Translations under genes and position numbers: made by a program | Notes under the pieces: generated by a model | Seen by the model: only the letters and a program-made list of their open reading frames with translations | The model's database searches: none | Told to the model about the DNA's origin: nothing | Shown here: in pieces, positions 7,080-15,704 of the stretch | How positions within the stretch are numbered: position 1 is the stretch's first letter | Layout: every line of letters starts with the position of its first letter | DNA from: M55B112 sp040880545 | Lineage (GTDB): Bacteria; Bacteroidota; Bacteroidia; Bacteroidales; GCA-2748055 | Length of the DNA: 30,974 nucleotides | Assembly (NCBI GenBank): GCA_040880545.1 | Contig: JBBDIE010000076.1 | Span: 1-30,974 of the forward strand | Direction of reading: 5' to 3'

Positions 7080-9992
7080 TTAAAAGAAGGAGTAAGTAAT
7101 ATTCATAGAGAAACTTGTACCGGGATTCCGGAATTCAAACAATTGTTCAGCTGCTCCAAAGGACCTGTAAACCATTTGGCGATCGGACCCTAAGATATTG
7201 GAAACCTTTAATCCCAGGCTTAGCCTGTCATCCGCAGCCATTTTCATGGAAGCGTTAAAATTCAGGCTATGGAATGGCAAGGAAAAGATATTAGGCCTGT
7301 CTGCTATTCCCACAAACTGAAGTGTTGGCCCTTGTACGTTGTAATAGAGTCCGGCTTCAAGGGTTCGCAATAAACCGCGTTTACTTCCATCAAACGATAT
7401 GCCTGAATTGATAATGTAAGGTGCCTGCCCTGCCATTGGGCGGTACTGGTCTATAACCTGATTTTCTCTTGCATTATATACGCTTGATTCGAATTCTGTA
7501 TTGCTCAGTTTAATGCGGGATTCCAGACGGGTAATGTTTGTATTAAAGCTGATATTTTCAAAGGATTCTGAGATGAAACCAAACTTTTGTCTGATCTCGA
7601 ACTCACCTCCAAATACCTCGCCGTCTCCAACATTTCTTGGCTGGAACGCTCCTGTCTGGATGGCAAATTGTACTACTTCAATGGGGTCGTTGAATTTTTT
7701 ATAGAATCCGCTCAGGGATATGAGCGCTCCTGGTGATAAAAAATATTCATACCTTAAATCGAAGTTATTGATATATGTGCTCTTCATTTTGCCATCCCAG
7801 TAATTCGTTCCGTTTATTGGGTCCTGATCGGGATGCAGTCCGCCGATAAATGTTTTGCCGGTAAGTGGATCATAGATTTCCGCATAGGATAATTCTTTCA
7901 GTGATGGCCTTGCTATAGTCCTTGAGAAGGAGACCCTGAGTATCTGTTGATCGGTAAGGTTGAATATTAAATTCATGGAAGGGAAGAGGTCAATGCCGTC
8001 TAAGACCAGGTCATTATCGAGTATTTTCGAACCGCCCTGATTCTGTCCGGTGTATCTCTGACTGTATTTTTCCAGTCTTATCCCTGATATCAGGCGCAGC
8101 TTTCGCAGAACGGCAATATCTGCTGATACATAAACAGCCCCATAATTTACATCTGCACTGTATTTATTGGCAGGGTTCAGATCGTTTTCGAAAGTCGTGC
8201 CAAAATTCACATTACCCTGATAAGGCCATTTCAGTTCTTCGCTTAGCAATTCATCTGGGTCTCCTGTCAAGGGAAGATTGCCAGTATCACCACCGCGGAC
8301 ATTGAGTTTAAATGTTTGTATGGAATATTCCCGGTATTTTCTCGTATAGGCGCCTCCAAATTTTAGATTTGATTTTCTGTCCATGAAGGTGAAATTTCTG
8401 GTAGCGTGTACGGTGCTTGCAATGTTCATTTCAAAAAGGTTTCTCCATATACGCTCTGGGAATCCCACTTCGGTACCTATCTCTGTCCGTCCACGTTCAT
8501 CTTTATACCTGGTAAACCGTACATCAGGATCATAAAGTACGGATAGGGTGGGTGAAACCTTCCATACCAGGTCCCACTGTGCATCTGAAAACCTGTGATG
8601 CCCATCCAAAAGGATATTCGATAATGATCTCTGGCTATAGTCAAGCAGGTGTTGTTTCGCCATAAATTCCGAACCCTGGTCAGAGCCTTCAAAATCAAAC
8701 ATGCCAGCCTGGGATTTTCCATTCTGCAGGTGCATCAGGTAGGTACGTATCTTTGTGTAATTGGTCTTCCATGAATAGCCTGCCAGTCCTCCTAAGACTA
8801 CATTGTTCACGCCATAGGCGCCTGTTTTAGACTCCCGCTGGTCCAGTTCAAGAACACCGGGATTGGCATTCATTCCATAGTTTGCATCCACAGCGTCTGA
8901 ATAGAACTCCGTGTTATTCTTATAGGAAAGTGCAAAATTATATCCCACTGTTGCACGTCTCTTTTCCACCTGGTTTCCATATGTTGCCCCAAAGCCATAA
9001 TCCATAAAGCTTTTCTGTTGCATGGCAGCCATCTGGGGATTGAAGGCATCAAGAACCGATTTGTACTGCTGGCCCGTAGTACCATCGGGATCGGCGAGCG
9101 CATAGGCGAATTCCGGAATATCAGAGGAAGCTGGCACTTTCCTGGTTCCGTCGTCAAATCCAAGGAAATCGGTTTTTCCTCCATCATATTTGAGGTATTG
9201 AGAATTAAAATGGAATTCAGGATTGTATCCAGTACTCACCGAAATATTTCCCTTTTGATTGACAGGGAAATCCCTGATCTCAATATCGATCACCCCTCCG
9301 GTAAAATCAGCCGGTAGATCTGCACTGAATGATTTATGGATGATAATGTTATCTATGATGTTGGTCGGAAAAATATCCATCTGGATGGTGTTTCGGTCCG
9401 GGTCAAGCCCTGGAATATCCATACCATTGAGAATCGTTTTTGTATACCTGTCGCCCAGTCCCCTTACAAAAACATATTTACCGCTGGTAAGGGAAACCCC
9501 GGAAACCCTCCTTATGGAAGAAGCGGCATCGGTATCTCCTGCAGCCTGCAGTCCGGAGGAGGATACCCCGTCCATCAGTCCGACCGCTCTTTTCTTTAGT
9601 GCTATGAGTGCATTTTCCGTATTTCTGATGCTGTTTGATTTTATGACCACTTCTTCAATTCTGATATTAGCAGTTTTCAGACCAGGTATGTCTGGTTCCG
9701 TTGTTCCATGAGGCTTCACTTCAATATTTTTGAGATGTATCGTTTCATAGGAGATAAAGGATATTCTCAAATCGTATCTCCCTGCCTCCATGGGCAGACT
9801 GAAATAACCTTTCCCATCTGTAATGGTACCTGAACTTGTTCCTTCAGCAAATATGGTAACACCAGGGAGGAGTTCTCCTGTGGAGGCATCCCTTACCAAG
9901 CCGGTGATTGTTCCATCCTGGGCCAGTGCCTGATCATGAAATATACACAGCAGTGAAATTAAACTGAAAAGGAATCTTGCTCGTATGTACAT
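7080..9992 (-). CDS. TonB-dependent outer-membrane receptor
   Basis: A 970-residue outer-membrane transporter expected to be energised by TonB-ExbBD. It has a signal peptide ending ALAQ (about residue 25), a carboxypeptidase-regulatory-like domain at ~28-110 (GLVRDASTGELLPGV through ISFISYETI), a plug domain at ~120-245 with VFVRGLGDRYTKTILNGM and DFTGGVIDIEIRDFP, then a long beta-barrel ending in the aromatic pattern SMNITYSFF. No STN domain is present, so it is not expected to signal to an anti-sigma factor. It follows the beta-helix lipoprotein by 79 bases with no terminator or promoter between, so the two are probably one operon. The substrate cannot be told from sequence. Confidence 0.93.
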   Translation of the reverse strand: MYIRARFLFSLISLLCIFHDQALAQDGTITGLVRDASTGELLPGVTIFAEGTSSGTITDGKGYFSLPMEAGRYDLRISFISYETIHLKNIEVKPHGTTEPDIPGLKTANIRIEEVVIKSNSIRNTENALIALKKRAVGLMDGVSSSGLQAAGDTDAASSIRRVSGVSLTSGKYVFVRGLGDRYTKTILNGMDIPGLDPDRNTIQMDIFPTNIIDNIIIHKSFSADLPADFTGGVIDIEIRDFPVNQKGNISVSTGYNPEFHFNSQYLKYDGGKTDFLGFDDGTRKVPASSDIPEFAYALADPDGTTGQQYKSVLDAFNPQMAAMQQKSFMDYGFGATYGNQVEKRRATVGYNFALSYKNNTEFYSDAVDANYGMNANPGVLELDQRESKTGAYGVNNVVLGGLAGYSWKTNYTKIRTYLMHLQNGKSQAGMFDFEGSDQGSEFMAKQHLLDYSQRSLSNILLDGHHRFSDAQWDLVWKVSPTLSVLYDPDVRFTRYKDERGRTEIGTEVGFPERIWRNLFEMNIASTVHATRNFTFMDRKSNLKFGGAYTRKYREYSIQTFKLNVRGGDTGNLPLTGDPDELLSEELKWPYQGNVNFGTTFENDLNPANKYSADVNYGAVYVSADIAVLRKLRLISGIRLEKYSQRYTGQNQGGSKILDNDLVLDGIDLFPSMNLIFNLTDQQILRVSFSRTIARPSLKELSYAEIYDPLTGKTFIGGLHPDQDPINGTNYWDGKMKSTYINNFDLRYEYFLSPGALISLSGFYKKFNDPIEVVQFAIQTGAFQPRNVGDGEVFGGEFEIRQKFGFISESFENISFNTNITRLESRIKLSNTEFESSVYNARENQVIDQYRPMAGQAPYIINSGISFDGSKRGLLRTLEAGLYYNVQGPTLQFVGIADRPNIFSLPFHSLNFNASMKMAADDRLSLGLKVSNILGSDRQMVYRSFGAAEQLFEFRNPGTSFSMNITYSFF

Positions 9993-10071
9993 GTGTCTGA
10001 AATATTTCTGTTATATGAATAAAACATCAAAGGGGTTCGTACCAGATTAAAGTTATACTTAATTCTATCGC

Positions 10072-11256
10072 CTATTCAAAATCATCAAGAGCACCTGAAA
10101 CTGCGGCCCATGACCAGTCCTTGAACTTGGAAACATCTGCACCAACACTGTTCGTTGCCACTTCCTTTACATAAGCATCTGTACCCTTAAGAAAGAAATC
10201 TGAAAGGGAAAGAGTGTCGGAAGGAAGTGTCGCTTCTATCATGGATGCAGTAAGTTCTGCAGGATTATCGTCAAACGTCTGACCGTACTTCAGCCCAAAG
10301 AAATAGATATTCTTCATTTCCACGAATGAGTTTCCGGGATCACCTGCTCCATAGTTGTCCAGGTCGGCAAGGCCCTCTGAATTGCCTGCATATACTGATC
10401 CATTCCTGATCGTATGTCTGGCAGTTGCAATGCCTTCTGCACCGTCAAGCTCAAAGCATTCATCACCGGGATTGATGATGATAAAATTATCAAGAGTTCC
10501 GGACCAGGCCTGGTCCGCATCAATTGCGTCATCCCCCGTGTTCCAGACAACAACATTGGTTACATTGACACTTCCGCCAAACCATTCTATTCCGTCGTCC
10601 TGGTTAGCAACTATTTCGATATTTTCAATGATGGTTTCAGACCCGACACCACCAAGGGTTAAGCCATTGATCTCATTTCCTTCGCCTATATTTGCACCAC
10701 CGTGCCTGATGGAGATGTACTTTAAGATTCCTGAATTGTCATCTGATTTGTCTCCTCCATAAAGTCCGTTAATATCAGAAGGAGGAATGCCTTCAATCTG
10801 TACTGAAGCAGCATCGGCCGAAATCGGGGCATTACCCAGGATGATCAGGCCTCCCCACAAACCGTTCAATACAGGTTCCAGGTTCGGGCTTGCAACTTCA
10901 CCGGGTTCTATTTCATCTACCAGGGTGGTAAAAATGATAGGAGCTGATGCAGTACCTTCAGCCATAATCTTTCCTCCACGGGCAACCAGGAGCGCTGATG
11001 CATTCACTCCGGTCCCTGCACGAGCCTTAACGATCACGCCCGGTTCTATGGTCAGCGTTACTCCATTTTTAACGGCAATACGTCCGTCCAGTACATATAC
11101 ATTACCAGATTCCCAGGTAGTATTTTCTGAGATATCTGAATCTATTTCAATTCCATCTATAATAGGATCCGTGTTTTCATCCCCCGAATCGCACGATCTT
11201 GTTATAAGGGTCATTGCACCAAGTGCAATAAGGAAAATGGCAAAATTATTTTTCAT
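10072..11256 (-). CDS. Parallel beta-helix lipoprotein, partner of the TonB receptor
   Basis: A 394-residue exported protein. The N terminus is a hydrophobic signal followed by C22 in an acidic context (CDSGDENTD), which fits a Bacteroidota surface-exported lipoprotein; the lipobox (TRSC) is atypical. From ~50 on it shows the short alternating hydrophobic/Gly/Asn repeats of a right-handed parallel beta-helix, for example NGVTLTIEPGVIVKA, SGILKYISIRHGG and LDNFIIINPGDECFEL. It lies first in a two-gene unit with the receptor at 7080-9992, the position SusD lipoproteins take next to SusC, yet it has no SusD-like helical repeats. A role in capturing ligand or capping the receptor is inference. 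Confidence 0.82.
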   Translation of the reverse strand: MKNNFAIFLIALGAMTLITRSCDSGDENTDPIIDGIEIDSDISENTTWESGNVYVLDGRIAVKNGVTLTIEPGVIVKARAGTGVNASALLVARGGKIMAEGTASAPIIFTTLVDEIEPGEVASPNLEPVLNGLWGGLIILGNAPISADAASVQIEGIPPSDINGLYGGDKSDDNSGILKYISIRHGGANIGEGNEINGLTLGGVGSETIIENIEIVANQDDGIEWFGGSVNVTNVVVWNTGDDAIDADQAWSGTLDNFIIINPGDECFELDGAEGIATARHTIRNGSVYAGNSEGLADLDNYGAGDPGNSFVEMKNIYFFGLKYGQTFDDNPAELTASMIEATLPSDTLSLSDFFLKGTDAYVKEVATNSVGADVSKFKDWSWAAVSGALDDFE

Positions 11257-11622
11257 CTTACTTTTTTTAGATTTTTAATACTATAAATACCTAATTCAAA
11301 GTAAGATCATTGTCAGAAGGATGGGATTAGATGAAGTTTATAAAAAGTTTAACTTTAGATTAATTCCGGAGTTGCTGTGTTAAATTCATCTTATGTGAAG
11401 GAATTAACAGGAGGTAGAACAGGTGGTGGAGTCTGGGTTTTGGCAGTTTTTAGGAAAACTTAATATGGCGTATGTTAATTGTGTATTAAGGGTCAGCGGG
11501 TAGTTTCTTTCGTTATTCTAACTTTTGTATGGTACATTGAAATAGTCTGGACAGTTACCAGGGAAAATAAGAAGGATCTTATTGCCGGACGGGAAGCGAT
11601 TGATTTGCAGCCTGGTTCAGGA
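11257..11622. other. 366-base intergenic region upstream of the beta-helix/receptor unit
   Basis: No coding sequence is supported. It should hold the promoter of the beta-helix lipoprotein. The best candidate is TTACTTTG on the minus strand (11304-11297), one mismatch from TAnnTTTG. Further upstream is a 13-base palindrome, AAAGTTTAACTTT (11344-11356), of the size of an operator half-site pair. Near the DUF4294 stop, AATAAG/CTTATT form a weak AT-rich hairpin. Confidence 0.4.
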
Positions 11623-12231
11623 TCAGATAAATCCATACTCTATGGCCTTGATAATATCTTCAATCACCTTGTCATTTTCCACCGGATCGTATTGAAGTTT
11701 GAGGTCGTTGCCGAAGATTCTGGCAATTCCCTGCCAGAAGAATGCAGAGAATCCACCCTTGATATCTTTCAGCACCTCGTAGGATGTCCTTCCTGTCTCC
11801 CTGTCGATGAGTTTCACCAGGATGATCCCCTGTTTAACAGTGAGACGTCTGAGTTCATCTTCGAACTGCCCCATAATCTCCTTTTCTGCCAACCTAAGAT
11901 ATTCCTTCTGTTCCTTTTTGGATTTTATATCGGTAAGTTCACGATCCAGTTTTTGTAACTGGAGATTGGCAACAATGGCATAAGGGTATGCCCTTTTGAC
12001 ATTGTATATCAGACGCCGGTATTTTCTGGATTTCAGATAGTTATATTTATTAGCATTGTACACCTTTAGTTCCGGAATGTGCATAACAGGCAAGGTGTCG
12101 CTACCGTATACCAGTGGTGGGGAAGAACCCCTGTAATGCCGGATTGTATCTCCCTGGGCCATAACCGGATGGTTGCCCAAACCTGCAAACACAATGGCGA
12201 ACAGCACAATTCTCAGCATACATTTTTTCAT
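11623..12231 (-). CDS. DUF4294 family exported protein
   Basis: A 202-residue protein of the Bacteroidota family DUF4294, function unknown. It has an N-terminal signal peptide of ~26 residues ending VMAQ, then a short beta-rich stretch with the conserved IPELKVYN, then mostly charged helices. Family signature blocks visible are YRRLIYNVKRAYPYA (about 72-86) and KQGIILVKLIDRETG. The tyrosines, basic residues and mixed-charge helix suggest a periplasmic protein. It is monocistronic, separated from elbB by a terminator. Confidence 0.85.
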   Translation of the reverse strand: MKKCMLRIVLFAIVFAGLGNHPVMAQGDTIRHYRGSSPPLVYGSDTLPVMHIPELKVYNANKYNYLKSRKYRRLIYNVKRAYPYAIVANLQLQKLDRELTDIKSKKEQKEYLRLAEKEIMGQFEDELRRLTVKQGIILVKLIDRETGRTSYEVLKDIKGGFSAFFWQGIARIFGNDLKLQYDPVENDKVIEDIIKAIEYGFI

Positions 12232-12245
12232 AATAATTCACAATA

Positions 12246-12270
12246 CAAAAACCGGGCCTTATTTACCCGG
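12246..12270 (-). terminator. Probable terminator of elbB
   Basis: CCGGG (12252-12256) and CCCGG (12266-12270) pair around a 9-base loop. On the minus strand the stem is followed by TTTTTG. It lies about 90 bases after the elbB stop and just before the DUF4294 start, so it probably separates the two genes. Confidence 0.6.
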
Positions 12271-12358
12271 GTGTAAGAATAGAAGTTGATCAGAGCATCC
12301 AAAAATGTGTTAGCTGCCACGGAAACGTTGAGTACAACTTAGTTTTCCAGACAGATGG

Positions 12359-13009
12359 TCAATCCATTAAATTCAACATTGATTTTACGACAATGTTCGC
12401 TCCATCCATAATCTGTATAATTGTTGCATCCAACATATAACAGGGAGAAGTGACGATTTTCTTTTTTTCATCTATGACCGCTTTCCCGTGGGTTGTTTCC
12501 ACATGTGTGGCACCGGAGGACCGGAGTGCCGCGGCCGTATCGGCATCGGAGCCGATCGTCAGTTTAACTCCTTCCAGGGTTTTGGCCAGCAAAACGGGAG
12601 ATATGCAAAGTGCACCCACCGGTTTGCCATTGGCCACCATCGACTTGATGGCATCAGAAATTTCGGGAAGTACTGTGCTGTCTGCTCCTTTAAAGGCCCA
12701 GTCGGACAAGTTTTTGGCAGCTCCAAACCCTCCGGGAAAGAGTAATCCGTCGAAATCTGCCGATTGGAAAGCGGAGAGCGGCTTGATTTTTCCCCTGGCA
12801 ATTCTGGCAGATTCCACCAGTACGTTCCTGGTTTCATTCATCTCATCACCTGTCAGGTGATTTATAACATGATGCTGATCAATATCAGGTGCAAATAATT
12901 CATAACTTCCACCCTGATTGGCAATAGCATACAGACTGAGTGTTGCTTCGTGTATTTCAGCACCATCAAATACACCGCAACCGGAAAGGACTACTGCAAA
13001 CTTTTTCAT
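12359..13009 (-). CDS. elbB: ElbB/DJ-1-PfpI superfamily glyoxalase-like protein
   Basis: A 216-residue cytoplasmic protein of the DJ-1/PfpI class I glutamine amidotransferase-like fold. It opens with FAVVLSGCGVFDGAEIHEA, typical of ElbB. The nucleophile-elbow cysteine is C135 in VGALCISP, and E21 is a likely partner. The C terminus is complete (KIVTSPCYML then a hydrophobic helix). ElbB homologues have been assigned weak cofactor-independent glyoxalase activity; the physiological role is uncertain. I chose the ATG at 13009 (MKKFAVV) over the longer frame from 13051, whose extra 14 residues do not match the family. It diverges from thpR across 57 bases. Confidence 0.92.
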   Translation of the reverse strand: MKKFAVVLSGCGVFDGAEIHEATLSLYAIANQGGSYELFAPDIDQHHVINHLTGDEMNETRNVLVESARIARGKIKPLSAFQSADFDGLLFPGGFGAAKNLSDWAFKGADSTVLPEISDAIKSMVANGKPVGALCISPVLLAKTLEGVKLTIGSDADTAAALRSSGATHVETTHGKAVIDEKKKIVTSPCYMLDATIIQIMDGANIVVKSMLNLMD

Positions 13010-13066
13010 ACGATTATTTTTTTGTTGAATTGTAAGGAATAAGGATACCAAGTTATTGAATTTTCG

Positions 13067-13639
13067 ATGGAAAGAAAAGAATTTATACGAACATTTATTG
13101 CTGTTCCGGTAACCTTACCGGAATTATTGATCCGGGTTCAGGATGAACTGAAGGAGACTTTACGGGATGAGCAGATCAGGTGGGTTGACAGGTCGCATAT
13201 GCACCTCACATTGAGGTTCCTGGGAGAGGTATCTGTTGATGACGCGTTATGGGTCGGGAAACAGATGCATGTTGCGTACAGGCAATTTTCAACTGGAGAT
13301 TTTGTACTGAAGGGACTTGGAACATTCGGCCATCCTTCGGAGCTCCATGTTTTATGGGTTGGGATGAAGGAGCGTTCAGGGATTATTCAGTTACGGGAAG
13401 CATCAGATTTGTTTTTAGAGAAGCGGTTTTCCGATTTGGAAACCAGGAGTTTCAAGCCACATCTGACCCTGGGCCGCATGAAGAAGGTTGCTGACCCGAA
13501 GAAAATTAATGCGGTAGTTGAAAAATACCAGGAGATGGAATTCGGCAGATGTGTACTGTCCCGGATCCTTTTGTACAGGAGTATATTGGATAATGACGGA
13601 CCGGTATATGAAACGCTTGAAGAGGTTAAACTGCGATGA
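13067..13639 (+). CDS. thpR: RNA 2',3'-cyclic phosphodiesterase (2H family, LigT-like)
   Basis: A 190-residue enzyme of the 2H phosphoesterase superfamily, which opens 2',3'-cyclic phosphates on RNA and in vitro can join 2'-5' linkages. Both catalytic H-x-T-x tetrads are present: H46-L-T48-L in MHLTLRFLG and H132-L-T134-L in KPHLTLGRM, about 86 residues apart as usual. FIAVP near the N terminus and the length also fit. Its TGA stop (13637-13639) directly abuts the stop of the convergent biotin carrier gene with no spacer. Confidence 0.93.
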   Translation: MERKEFIRTFIAVPVTLPELLIRVQDELKETLRDEQIRWVDRSHMHLTLRFLGEVSVDDALWVGKQMHVAYRQFSTGDFVLKGLGTFGHPSELHVLWVGMKERSGIIQLREASDLFLEKRFSDLETRSFKPHLTLGRMKKVADPKKINAVVEKYQEMEFGRCVLSRILLYRSILDNDGPVYETLEEVKLR

Positions 13640-14185
13640 TCAGAGACGTTCGATCTCTATCAGCATGTCATCTTTCATTACGGAGTCATTTTTCCGAATG
13701 GCTATTTTTTTGATGACGCCATCCACATGGCAGGATATCTCATTTTGCATTTTCATGGCTTCCAGTATAAGCACCGGCTCCCCGGCTTTTACTTCAACAC
13801 CTTCTTCCACCAGGATCTCAACTATTTTACCAGGCATAGGCGCTTCGATGTTTACAGAGGCTGATGTTCCTTCCTGAGATGCGAGGAATTTTTTTCTTTT
13901 CAGGGAGAACGGTGTCTCTACAGTGAAGGAATGCCATACACCGTTGAGCATCACTGTATATTTATTCTGCTTTTTTTCGATGATCTCCAGCGGATATTTT
14001 TTATTCTTCCACAAAACATAGGAAAATCCGTTAGGATCTTCATAGAGTTTTAAATTCACAGTTTCCCCCATATACTTGATTTTCTTTTCCAGGGGGTTGG
14101 TGAAAGCATATTCTTTATTTCCGGTGCTGAGCGCTATCAGCGGGCTCTTTTTGGTTGTTTTTGCTCCTGATTGTTTTTCATCCAT
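13640..14185 (-). CDS. Biotin carboxyl carrier subunit of acyl-CoA carboxylase
   Basis: A 181-residue carrier whose biotinyl-lysine is K145 in EAMKMQNE. The C-terminal ~75 residues form a biotinyl domain (APMPGKIVEI, then GEPVLILEAMKM). Residues ~20-95 form a beta-rich domain resembling the region that bridges carboxylase subunits, and a Thr/Ser/Lys-rich segment leads in. It carries carboxybiotin between the biotin carboxylase and the carboxyltransferase. It is the last gene of the three-gene operon, 10 bases after accC. No membrane decarboxylase subunit is nearby, which argues against a sodium-pumping decarboxylase. Confidence 0.93.
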   Translation of the reverse strand: MDEKQSGAKTTKKSPLIALSTGNKEYAFTNPLEKKIKYMGETVNLKLYEDPNGFSYVLWKNKKYPLEIIEKKQNKYTVMLNGVWHSFTVETPFSLKRKKFLASQEGTSASVNIEAPMPGKIVEILVEEGVEVKAGEPVLILEAMKMQNEISCHVDGVIKKIAIRKNDSVMKDDMLIEIERL

Positions 14186-14195
14186 GTCTGATATT

Positions 14196-15695
14196 TTATC
14201 GTAACCGTTTGTTAAGCAGCCACGGGGTAATATTTTTCCCCTTGTTCACATTTAACTTTTTCCCTTCAGCCTCCTCCAGGTCCCTGGCATAATCATAAAC
14301 TGCGAAAAAGGCAGCCAGCATCTCTTCGTCGGGCTCGGAATGGTAATGGATCTTTAACTCCTTGCTCAGGAAAGATGTATTAAAAACTCCTTTTCTGAAA
14401 TTCCCGTTTTGAAGCACGGCACGGCAGAAAGAAAGGGTGGTTTTTGTTCCCTTGATCCAAAATTTTCTGATGACATTGGAAGAGATTTGCAGCGCCTTTT
14501 CCCTGGTGTCGCCATATACGATGAGCTTAGCGATCATAGAATCAAAGTATGGGGTGATCACCGATCCGTCCCTTACCCCTGTGTCGACCCTTATCTGGTC
14601 ACTCTCCGGCCATGATATTTTTTCGATCGTACCCAGACTGGGTGAGAACCCGGACTGCACATCTTCCGCATTAATCCTGAACTCAATGGCATGGCCCTTC
14701 AGTTTTACATCCTTCTGGGTAATGCCGATTTTTTCTCCCTGGGCTATGCGGATCATCTGTTCGATGAGGTCTATTCCGGTGACCATTTCGGTGACCGGAT
14801 GTTCCACCTGGATACGGGTATTCATTTCCATGAAGTAGAATTTCCTATCTGCATCCAGTAGAAATTCAACGGTTCCGGCAGAATAGTATCCAACCCCCTT
14901 TGCGATATTCACCGCTGCTTCACCCATTTCCTTCCTGAGCGCTGCGTCGAGAGCAGGGGAGGGTGACTCTTCCAGTAATTTCTGGTGTTTACGCTGGATG
15001 GAACATTCGCGTTCACCCAGGTGTACGATGTTACCATGCTTGTCGGCCAGGATCTGGAATTCAATATGTCTTGGTTCCGCTACATATTTTTCTATAAACA
15101 TGGAAGGATCGTTGAATGCTTTGGCGGATTCGTTGGATGCCAGGTTGTACATGCGTTCTACTTCGCTTTCATTTTCAGCGACCCGCATTCCCCTTCCACC
15201 TCCACCTGCAGCAGCCTTAAGGATAACCGGATAGCCGATAATATTGGCCATTCTTCTTGCATAATCTGCATTCAGGAGGGTTCCTTTACTGCCCCGAAGG
15301 AGCGGGACATTGTTTTTCCTGGCAATTTCCTTGGCAACAGTTTTGTTCCCCATATTATGGATAACCTCCGAGGAAGGACCAATAAAATTGATATTCTCCT
15401 CTTCGCATCTCCTGGCAAATACCGGATTTTCGGCCAGAAAACCATATCCGGGATGTACAGCATCAATATGATGTTTCTTGATGGTCTTTATTATCCTTTC
15501 TATGTCCAGGAATTCCGGTATATCACTGATACAATCGGTGAAATCGATGATATGATCGGCCTCTTCGATGTACCATGCATTCGGTTCTTTGGAGGTTTTA
15601 ATCGCATAGGTGGTAATACCCATTTTCCTGGCTGTTCGTATAATACGAATTGCGATTTCACCCCGATTGGCGATAAGTATGCTATTGATTTTCAT
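14196..15695 (-). CDS. accC: Biotin carboxylase subunit of acyl-CoA carboxylase
   Basis: A 499-residue ATP-grasp enzyme that carboxylates biotin with bicarbonate and ATP. Visible landmarks: N-terminal ILIANRGEIAIRIIRTA, HPGYGFLAEN (81-90), ATP-binding K160 and the glycine loop AAAGGGGRGMR (161-171), then EMNTRIQVEHPVTEMVTG, the catalytic block. It is ~50 residues longer than E. coli AccC; the extra C-terminal part lacks a biotinyl domain, which is encoded by the next gene. It sits 9 bases after the carboxyltransferase. The symbol reflects the enzymatic class; whether acetyl- or propionyl-CoA is the substrate depends on the partner subunit. Confidence 0.93.
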   Translation of the reverse strand: MKINSILIANRGEIAIRIIRTARKMGITTYAIKTSKEPNAWYIEEADHIIDFTDCISDIPEFLDIERIIKTIKKHHIDAVHPGYGFLAENPVFARRCEEENINFIGPSSEVIHNMGNKTVAKEIARKNNVPLLRGSKGTLLNADYARRMANIIGYPVILKAAAGGGGRGMRVAENESEVERMYNLASNESAKAFNDPSMFIEKYVAEPRHIEFQILADKHGNIVHLGERECSIQRKHQKLLEESPSPALDAALRKEMGEAAVNIAKGVGYYSAGTVEFLLDADRKFYFMEMNTRIQVEHPVTEMVTGIDLIEQMIRIAQGEKIGITQKDVKLKGHAIEFRINAEDVQSGFSPSLGTIEKISWPESDQIRVDTGVRDGSVITPYFDSMIAKLIVYGDTREKALQISSNVIRKFWIKGTKTTLSFCRAVLQNGNFRKGVFNTSFLSKELKIHYHSEPDEEMLAAFFAVYDYARDLEEAEGKKLNVNKGKNITPWLLNKRLR

Positions 15696-15704
15696 AACAG
15701 TCGT

